Shown here piece by piece: positions 56,494 to 64,000 of a stretch of DNA of 64,000 bases. A program made the translations under genes and the position numbers. Under the pieces are notes generated by a model, which saw only the letters and a list, made by a program, of their open reading frames with translations, did not search any database and was not told the DNA's origin. The stretch is from contig RSEE01000010.1 of the NCBI GenBank assembly GCA_003971905.1, forward strand, positions 496,001 through 560,000. Direction: 5' to 3'. Every line of letters starts with the position of its first letter. Position 1 is the first letter of the stretch. This stretch comes from Moniliella sp. 'wahieum'. Its lineage: Eukaryota > Basidiomycota > Moniliellomycetes > Moniliellales > Moniliellaceae.

Positions 56494-57224
56494 TATCCTC
56501 GTTGCGAAGCCCCCCTCTGCTTTTATCTTGGTGGTCTCGGGCGGGGGTTCTCTTGCCCCCCTAGCAGGCCACATTCTTCTGTTCCTTGTGTTGGCTGCCC
56601 ACCCCCGCGGATTGCCTTTACCTGTGATTGGTATCTTGTCACATGCTTTGTGCAGCATGGCACCACAATGGAGTGGACAGGCTCGTTCCCGATTCGGCAG
56701 CGTCTTATGATACTCCCTTGTCCCCCCCCGCTTCTACCCTCGTAGCCTTCCTTGATATCACATGTACCTTGGGCCCGGCGCTCCCGGTTGACAGGACGAT
56801 TAACGACGCGGTTTCCGTAGGCTAGACTGTATCCTCGATCTGCATGTCTTCCAGCATAGAGCGAGTGAGAGAAGGGTTATGCTTTAGCGCAGGAGCACAG
56901 CGTTTCGCACCCGAAGCTCGGCCGCTCGTGCCGAGCTCGCCGAGCTCGGATCGTTGCGGGCGGCTGGCTGCGGCTTCTTCGGGGCCTCTTCGCTTGCGCT
57001 TGAGTTTGAACTTGAGCTTGACCTTACGCTTGCGCTCAACATCAGCTCTCATTTCCTACCCGTGCGCCCTGGCCTTGCTGCGGGGCAGCCCGCCCCTGGG
57101 CATCTCCCTTATCTTGGCTGCAGGCCCGAGCGAATCGCGTTTGCCCCCCCTCCCTGAGGCGCTGACCACCACGACCACAACAAGAGTGCTGTCTGGTCCG
57201 TTGTGGGTATAGCCGAACGTAGTC
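56494..57224. other. Spacer or leader of the next gene
   Basis: Both strands show composition-driven frames. A minus-strand C-terminal-looking end (SMLEDMQIEDTV, stop at 56822) is intriguing but has no coherent upstream reading. Nothing is called. Confidence 0.4.
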
Positions 57225-59743
57225 GTGCGCCGAGTCAGCTTGGCATCGACCTGTATCCTCCCCCCCCAACCTGCGGCTCCCTCAGGGTCTTCCCCCATGC
57301 CTGCCCCAGCGTCCAGATGCTGCTCTCTCGCGCCCCAGCCTGCCACCACAACTGCGGTCGACAGCGCCATGGCACCAGAGGCGCAGACAGCCGTCCACGC
57401 AGAAGCCGTGCCCAGTCTCGCCGTTCGCACCGCGGGCGAGTGCAACCGCAACAACAAGCTCATGTGCGGTGCTGGGCGCTGTGCCAACCAGCGTGGTTGT
57501 CCCCACTGGAGTGAACACAGTAGTAGTGGTGTCCCGTGTGGTTATCGTGCGCACCCCTCCCTTCTATCCCTTTCGATCCCCTTCTCACCTGCGGGAACTG
57601 ACCCGATCAAAAGTGTCATCTCGTGACCCAGTTGGGTGCCCACGCAAGCGTCTGCAGGGAAACAGCAACGAACCGGGACCCAACGCTTGTCGCAAGCGCA
57701 CGGCTGAACAGGCCCCAATCTCGATTCCACCTCAGCCCCCCCATCTCTTCTCGGCTGTCACCTCCAATGCTGTCTCTGCACCAGCTTTGTCTGCCCTTTT
57801 GCCTGCAGACGCGTTTTCCAAAGACGCATTCTGGCCCTCCAAGGGGACAGGAGCTTCAATGCTTTCCTCTGCACGGACAACTCCGTCGGCGGGGCAGTTT
57901 TCCTTGGGCCCCATGTCTCCCAGGGCCTCTCTGGTCCCCGCACAGAGATGGGCGGACTCCCGCCTGGCCCGGGGCTTGAATCAGAAGTACAAGTCACCAC
58001 CTCTGCCTCAGCGTCTCTCAACAGCTTGGGTCTTGCAGCGTTTCTACGTTTGCGGATGCTCAGCAGGTCGTGTGCTCCGACCTTGGGCAGTTGAGCCAAG
58101 ATTGTGCTGCCCCCGAAACCAATCCGTTCCCTTTGGCGCATGATGTGTACCCAGCGGCCCATTCGACCGTCTCAACGGCTCCTACTCTTCCTGCCCGCTT
58201 ACTCCCGTTAAACCTACTGCTTGGATCCGTTCCCGCCTCCCCATCCTTTGAGCCCGTTGCCCCCTCTCCCATTGCGTCGTCTGGTGACGTCAACAACTGG
58301 ATGGACTACTGGGACCCAGAACGATTGGTTCCTGGGCGCACACTTGTGGACTCGAAGTTGGCCCATGCAATCCCGTCGGCTGACTTTGGCGAGTGCGATT
58401 TGGGTACTGTTTCTTCTTCCTCCAAGAAACTGGCCCACCAGGTGTGCACAAACACTCCTATCGTTACGCCGGCACCAAGTACGACAACGGCTACCAAAAT
58501 GGCCCAGTCGATTGCCGTGCCTCGCTCCCCACTCAAGGCGATTCTGTCGGGAAATGACAGGGAGAGCGGTAATGACAAGACGATGGATGACCTGTCCTAT
58601 AGCTCAAGCTCATCCGCGCCAGCCGTACCTCCCTGGACATCAAGTGCTAGTGCCTCCCTCGCCGCGCATTATCCAACGGCATGCTGCCCAATGGGAACGA
58701 TGCGCCCCAAAGCGAGGGTTCTTGCAAAGCATCCAATCTGATTGGGTCCTGCCGGTCTGGGTGCGCCACTCCTTGGAACAAGCGGCCGGGACCGGAGCGC
58801 TAGAAGAAGAGCTAGCAGTTGCTGCTCCCCCTACTTCGCTGTGTACATGCTGGACCAAACACGATGCATCGATACCTGGTCCTGGGGATTCATCTGGCAC
58901 GTTGCAAACGTGCACTCTGTTCCAGTCTGTCCCCATCACCCGCATCATCCCCCCCCACCCTACGCGGACCACAGCCACGCTGGCGCGCAGGATCCCAGCC
59001 ACACTCGCCCTGTTCCTTCTGAGAACAGCCACGGACACAACCTATCGTGGGGGTCGAATCCCCCCGTATTATGCGGGTGCACGTGTCTGTGCGCTGCGGG
59101 GGCAGCGCTGATGCGGATGGAGCGCCAAAAAGCGGCCATAATGGCCAACCAGCCGCCTCTTTGTCTCCCTGACAGCCTAGCCCGTTGGATCCCATTCGCC
59201 CTTCACATCTCCAGGCCGTAAGCGAACGGTGTGTGTTGTTCCTTGCTTGCCCTACCTGCCTCACCAACCCCACGACACAGATGCGCGCAACGTGTTGATC
59301 GGCAGCGCTTTGCAGATCTCCGGCAAGGCGGTGCAAACGCTGCAACCGTTGCGGACGGGGGAGGGAAGTGGGCTGGGCTTAGGTCTGGAAAGGCCCTAGG
59401 ACAAGTGGATCTGGATGTGCAGATTGGTGAGTGGCGTGCGTCCAAAGCGAACGCACGTGAGATCTGCCTGTTTGCCATGAAGCGGGAGCTGCGTGACCTA
59501 CAGGGGGCGTTGAGCCGGGGCACAGGTGGGCAGTACGATCGGCCCTGCCAGCGTTGCCGACGTGGAGACGGACAGCGTTTTGCCACCCGTTTCCAAAGTG
59601 AAACGGAGGAGGGGCAAACCGGACAACCAAGTCCTCATGCCGTTGACCAGCTCGTCCTTCGCAAGCTACATCTTCAATTGGGAGAGATTCTGGTTGCGGT
59701 GGAGAACTTGGAAAGGACTAAAAGGTGGGTGGGCCTCTGCTGA
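57225..59743 (+). CDS. Unrecognised Ser/Pro/Thr-rich protein, frame-broken
   Basis: Plus-strand codon choice suggests a real gene, but I cannot name it. Segments in order: AVPTSVVVPTGVNTVVVVSR; KRTAEQAPISIPPQPPHLFS; ASMLSSARTTPSAGQFSLGP; SASASLNSLGLAAFLRLRML; SGDVNNWMDYWDPERLVPG; SSSKKLAHQVCTNTPIVTPA; RGFLQSIQSDWVLPVWVRHS; then a 63-nt intron at 59218-59280 (GTAAGC to GACACAG) joining WIPFALHISRP to CAQRVDRQRFADLRQ, and finally LDVQIGEWRASKANAREICL with FAMKRELRDLQGAL. The intron with consensus ends and clean phase supports the call. The hydrophobic V-rich stretch could be a membrane or beta segment. At least five frame changes occur, and start and end are approximate. It is convergent with MKT1. 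A lineage-specific gene is as likely as a badly broken known one. Confidence 0.45.
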
Positions 59744-60087
59744 AGCACGTAGGACGTCCCGCCGAACCTCGATCTCTACCGGCGCATCGTAGGGAGAAGC
59801 GCCACCGTCTGGGTCCAACACTCGTTCGCCACAGTGATTTTTCCCCTGCATCGATATGTCATCCGTAGCATCTGCCCCGTTTTTGGTCCTGGCCATCAAT
59901 ACTGTATTGCATCCTTCTCTCGGCTCTCATGGATAGTAGTACGATTGAGTAGTACAATTGTTGCAGTAGCAGCACTAAAGTGAACGCATCTTCCAGGGCC
60001 GGACAGTCTACCTCCCCTCCGCCGCCATTCTGTGCTTCCCGCTCGCATGATTGGCATTGGATTATGGTCCGCATCCTGGGCGAGGGA
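59744..60087. other. Convergent 3' spacer
   Basis: Lies between the ends of the unrecognised gene and MKT1. No motif beyond A/T-rich 3'-UTR-like sequence. Confidence 0.5.
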
Positions 60088-62543
60088 TTACTTGAAGATC
60101 ATGGGCTGCAGCCACTGGTCTGCCAGTTCAAACTGTTGCACATAGTCCTTATCCAACTGGCCCTCCTTGTCCAGCAAGCGGACCGCGACCATGAGGGCCC
60201 GCCAGAAGCGGAAGCCCTGGCCAGCTCAAGGCGCACGTCGCGAATTTCTTGGAAATTGCTTGGAGCATCCCGACCAGGATGGATTTGGCCTCTTCCAGCT
60301 CTCGGCATCCGCCTCGTGCGCCGGCTTGCCCAGGAAGGTGAGCAAGCCTTCGGGTGTAACACTTGACGATCACGCCGAGCCCCGTGTTGGGCTCCGATTG
60401 GAACGGCAGGTGAGCGCAATGCCCAACAACAGTTCGTTGTCTCTGCACTTGGCCGCACCCGAAAGAAGCATGTGGCTGGCGATCGTCTCCGCCAGCGACC
60501 GAAGGGAGCGCGTCATCGCACGCGCAAACGCATGGAACGCCAACAGCTCCCGTGACAACGGCGCATCCCAACTCTGCGGCAAAAGCGTCATGGGTACCAG
60601 AGAGAGCGTTCGCATGACCAAAAGCAGATGCCGATTTTCTTCCAGTGCCGTCTCACCCACTCCGTCAATCGCCTCGAGCGCAGGACCACCGGAAAAGACA
60701 GTCTTGCCGTGATTAAAGTACCGCGCGTGAAGCGCATACGCTCGCACCAACTCGAGCGCGACATAGAGCGGCTCTTGCAGCGGGTCGTTGATGTGCAGCT
60801 CCTTGATCGCAAAGAACAAGGCACGACCAAGCTCGGTGTGCAGGTGCTCATGGTTAACAAACCCTCTCAGTTCAAGCAGACGGAAACGCGTGTTGACCAC
60901 CACCTCGTCCTTGCGTTCCAGCGGGGGCTGGTTCGGCCCGCGAGGAGTGATGGTTGCTTGAGCCCCGTGGGTGTTGGCCGTCGCGCCGAGGCAGAGAAGG
61001 AGGTCAATCCGGCCATACGGCTGCTCCGTCAAAGCCTGTGCGATGGTGCTACCCGGCACATTCCAGCGCGAGACCCTGGTGAGAAGGGCCTGGGTCTCGT
61101 TGGACGTCCATGGAAGCTCATACGCATGGTGCGGCTCGAACCAATACAAGGCGGTGACGCGCCGTGTCTTCCAAAACTCGGACAGCTGGTTTGCTGCCAA
61201 CGCAAGGCTGACACACCGCGGGCTCTGAGGCGTCTCCAACAACGTCTTGCGCAGGAAGTGGTGGTACTCGGGCAACGCTCCTCCTTCCAGTGGCTCCAGT
61301 TCAACACACTGACCACTCAAGAGGGAGTGATAAGCTTGTGTCCCAATCAAACCGCGGGCCATGTGGGTGTAAATCTCATCCGGCAAGCGGTTGAAGAAAA
61401 TCTCATGCAAATCCGAAGGAACCTCGGGAAGAGGCGCCCCCTTGGGCGCGAGCACTCCATTTCCCAATCGGATCAAGGGTGGGTTGCCAGGAGCTGTGGT
61501 TTGCGCGTTCTCGGCCCCCGGCCCAGCACGACGACCATCGCTCCTCTTCCCTTGGGCCCGAACAATGGCCACGGGGATGGGAAGGACCTTGCCGTCCTCG
61601 GAAAGGATAAGGGAAAATTTGATCATCGACCGAGCACGACAGAAGGAGTCGAGGTAGACATTCGTCCGGCTCGGGGGTCCGCCCAGGGCCATCACCGCTG
61701 CCTGCCCACCTCGGTATTGCTTGACCAGAGCGACCACCGCGGGGGGGGTCACCTTAGGCGGAGATCCTTGAGGGAGGGACCCATCCAGCAGGGGGGGGAA
61801 GGTGGGGCAGTGCTCAAAGCCAGAGAGGATGCAGGCATCCAAGAATTCGTCGGAACTGCACTTGAGCTCTGACAGGACGGCTGCTTTGGACACGAAGCTA
61901 AACGTCTTCTTTCCAGGTCAATGGACGTGATGACCCGTTCCACTCCGTCAAACATGAGCAGCATCTCGTTTCCATACATCGAGTGGATAAAGCCTGCATG
62001 GTGCCGCTCGAGGTATGCCAGCTGCGACAAAGGTCAGAAGGGCAGGCAGGCGAGGGGGACATGGGGAAGGGCGTACCTGGGCCGAGGCGAGGAAGGGGGC
62101 GGTGAGGAAAGGGACGCTGCGCACCCGCAGGGTTTTGAGCGTGGTGCGGACAAGGTCCTGGGGGGAGAGAGAGTTGGACTCTGCAAAGACGGCCGTTGCG
62201 GCCTCGAGGTCGTGGGCCTCGTACAGCTCCCACGCGCGGGCGCGGTCAGCAGGGCGGTGGTCGATCTGGCTGAAGGGGGGGTAGGAGCGGACAGGGGCCA
62301 TGCCCTGGATGACGGCAACGGGGATGAGGGCGCGCTGGAGGATGTCGATGTGCTGGGAGATGCGTTCGGCGAGGGCGAGAGGCAGGCCGCCGACGGCGGC
62401 GGTGAGTGGCTCGGGCTGCTCGGCGAGCACAGCGCGGACCCAGACGCTGAGATCGATGCCGATGCGGGTGTCTTGAGCGCATCGAGGGGCACTGTCTTGA
62501 CCAGCCCGTGCTCGTGGAGGTACTCGGAGAGGCCGGTGATCAT
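60088..62543 (-). CDS. MKT1: Mkt1-like post-transcriptional regulator (XPG-like fold)
   Basis: Mkt1 joins Pbp1 and poly(A)-binding protein on mRNAs and promotes translation of certain transcripts. From MITGLSEYLHEHGLVKTVPL the XPG-N-like domain runs TRIGIDLSVWVRAVLAEQPE, ISQHIDILQRALIPVAVIQG. A 55-nt intron (62022-62076, GTACGC to GTCGCAG) precedes the XPG-I-like part LAYLERHHAGFIHSMYGNEM with FDGVERVITSIDLERK. The Mkt1 N and C domains follow: KAAVLSELKCSSDEFLDACI, LPDEIYTHMARGLIGTQAYH, TSNETQALLTRVSRWNVPGS, GFVNHEHLHTELGRALFFAI and HARYFNHGKTVFSGGPALEA, ending VQQFELADQWLQPMIFK with TAA at 60088. About four frame breaks occur; one is fixed by one G near 62472 (ALKDTRIGID), and others lie near 61890, 60395 and 60230. 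A length of about 780 residues fits the family. Confidence 0.88.
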
Positions 62544-63371
62544 GGCGGAGGAGGGGGGGAGGTGGTGGTGGTGGAGGCGAGCCAGTCAGTGCCGCTGTGC
62601 CGGGCGTGGCCCCGGCTGCTGGGTGCGGCTGTGCGCTGCTGTGCCCCTTGCATCTGGCCTCGGCCCCTGCCGCCCCGCTGCTGCCCCTTGCGGCCCCGGC
62701 CGTGTACATTTCAAAAACACATGCTGCTCACGTGGAGCGCCGAGCCGCGCTGGGCCGCATGCAATGCATCATGCATGATGCATGATTGAGCCGCCGCCAG
62801 GTGGCTCATCGATCCTCATGCATCACCGTCATGCATCCCAAGCTTTGTCCAGACCCACGCCAGTTCTCCACGCACCCTCCGACGCAGTCGATCGGCCGGC
62901 CAGCGCCTCTCTTTCTTGGCGACGGTGTGGGCCGTGCGTTTTGGCTTGCATGCATCCACACCCGACGTCTCTCCACGCTTATGTCTTCCTTGTTCCCCCA
63001 TTGTGCACACACACCCGAGCGGATGACGGCCATCATGCACACCATGGTTTGGTCCAGCCCTCTATCACCCCAATTCCCAGACGACAGCACGGCCCACCAT
63101 CGTATAGCGCCGCGGAAATATGCGTTTTCCGACTCTTCCTGCCGGAGAGGTTGTGACGCGCCGCTTTTCCTAGGATTCGGTTTCGTCCAGTTTCCCGTAT
63201 GGGCAGCCGACATGTGTTCCAGAGCATGACGGCGACCTCGTGAATCGTCTCCGTGTCCTCTTATACCGACAGGGACAGGGCCTCCCTAGTCTCAACCTCT
63301 TGCGTCCCGTATCATGCGACATGCTACACACCACTTGGTGGTCTGCCTTCGAGACGTCCGACCCGCCACAT
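62544..63371. other. Spacer between MKT1 promoter and tRNA-Asn
   Basis: Contains a CATGCATCATGCATGATGC patch at 62760-62790, a self-complementary repeat. Frames here lack motifs. Confidence 0.5.
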
Positions 63372-63472
63372 GTTCTATTAGCTCAGTTGGCTAGAGCGTC
63401 CGACTGTTAAAGACGGCCCACACTTGTCTATTCGACATCGGGAGGTCGTTGGTTCGAGCCCAACATGGAACG
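63372..63472 (+). tRNA. tRNA-Asn (GTT) with a 27-nt intron
   Basis: Acceptor GTTCTAT pairs with ATGGAAC (one U-G), discriminator G. The D arm is AGCTCAGTTGGCTAGAGCG. Anticodon stem TCCGA/TCGGG encloses CT-GTT-A, with a 27-nt intron after position 37 and then A. The T arm is GTTGG-TTCGAGC-CCAAC. Five T follow at 63474-63478. Confidence 0.95.
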
Positions 63473-64000
63473 CTTTTTGCCTTCCCCATAGCATGTAACA
63501 CCGTCCTCGCACTGCCGTGGCACCATATTTGCCCTGTTGATTCAACCCAGCCGATGCAGTTCAAGCCGAGGGGTACCAGAAAATGGTAGGGTTTCCTGGA
63601 AGAAGTTTGGGGGCGGGTAGATCACCTCAATAGCATGTGTGGTCCCTGTCTTTCGCTTCGTATACACCGCAGGTGAAGGTGAAGACTTGGCCGTTTTCGT
63701 GGGCGCTTGTGCCATCAGACTCTATGGCCCACATGATTCCCTGATTCCGATGCCACAAGCATCCGGCCCCTGCGTCATCTCACCTCTCTCTCAAGAGCCG
63801 GACAAGAACGGGTTTACTCTTTCCTTTGTCACTCCATCGTGCTCCAATGTTGGTGGTCCATGTGTTCGACGGCAAAAAGCAGGGCGGGGTGCCTCTACGG
63901 GAGTTGTGTTGGTTGGGGAGAGCACGGAAGAAATTCGTTCACTGCACGGCATATAGTAAACAGTGGCCGATCACCTTGGTCAGTTCTGCACCCGTAAGCG
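63473..64000. other. Right-edge region, one uncharacterised ORF
   Basis: A 105-codon plus-strand frame (63639-63956) includes FRFVYTAGEGEDLAVFVGAC and IRLYGPHDSLIPMPQ, with Cys pairs that could suit a secreted protein, but no signal peptide or known domain is visible. It may be an exon of a gene truncated by the window edge. Not called as a gene. Confidence 0.35.

Noticed and set aside
56822-57052. Minus-strand C-terminal-looking end (SMLEDMQIEDTV)
   Set aside because: No coherent upstream exon in any minus frame; Lys/Arg-rich part reflects low complexity.
60628-61872. 414-codon plus-strand ORF
   Set aside because: Antisense shadow of MKT1, whose conserved segments read on the minus strand.

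Overview
The window reads as a fungal, basidiomycete chromosome segment, probably Agaricomycotina. Protein genes are split by short GT-AG introns (about 50-100 nt), all three tRNA genes carry introns after anticodon position 37, and the gene set is fungal: fungal-type phosphofructokinase, calcineurin A, an Mbp1-type APSES regulator, a GPI-anchored chitin deacetylase, Mkt1, and a basidiomycete-style orphan seven-helix membrane protein. No species name can be defended from the sequence alone.

Layout. 1-31 kb is gene-poor: tandem repeat, retroelement remnant, broken phosphofructokinase (+), seven-helix protein (-), zinc-type medium-chain reductase (-), a basidiomycete membrane/coiled-coil protein (+), mitochondrial BolA3 (+), galactokinase (+), a DHA2-type MFS transporter (+), tRNA-Ser (-), a small predicted lipid-anchored protein (-), a hypothetical gene (+) and tRNA-Pro (+). 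31-62.5 kb is gene-dense: calcineurin A (-) divergent from an FSH-fold protein (+), polyamine-oxidase-like enzyme (-), a deleted FAH-family gene (-), dual-specificity phosphatase (-), Mbp1 (-), chitin deacetylase (-), a DCAF11/WDR23-like WD40 protein (+), a MINDY-fold protein (+), an unrecognised gene (+) and Mkt1 (-). tRNA-Asn (+) lies near the right edge.

Reading frames. Almost every conserved gene changes frame. At twelve sites placed exactly, one inserted base restores the conserved protein, and most of these sites are in mononucleotide runs. Deletion-biased sequencing error explains this better than decay of many housekeeping genes at once. The phosphofructokinase and FAH loci are damaged beyond this level.

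Most interesting: (1) a MINDY-family protein that lacks the catalytic Cys and the conserved His but keeps NPF motifs and a C-terminal ubiquitin-interacting helix; (2) an FSH-fold protein with its nucleophile replaced by Ala and an RVSF motif in a long disordered insert, divergent from calcineurin A; (3) a 77-residue protein starting MGSCFS whose first coding exon is only the ATG; (4) intergenic islands of different repeats that share a 7-bp period and a palindromic core.
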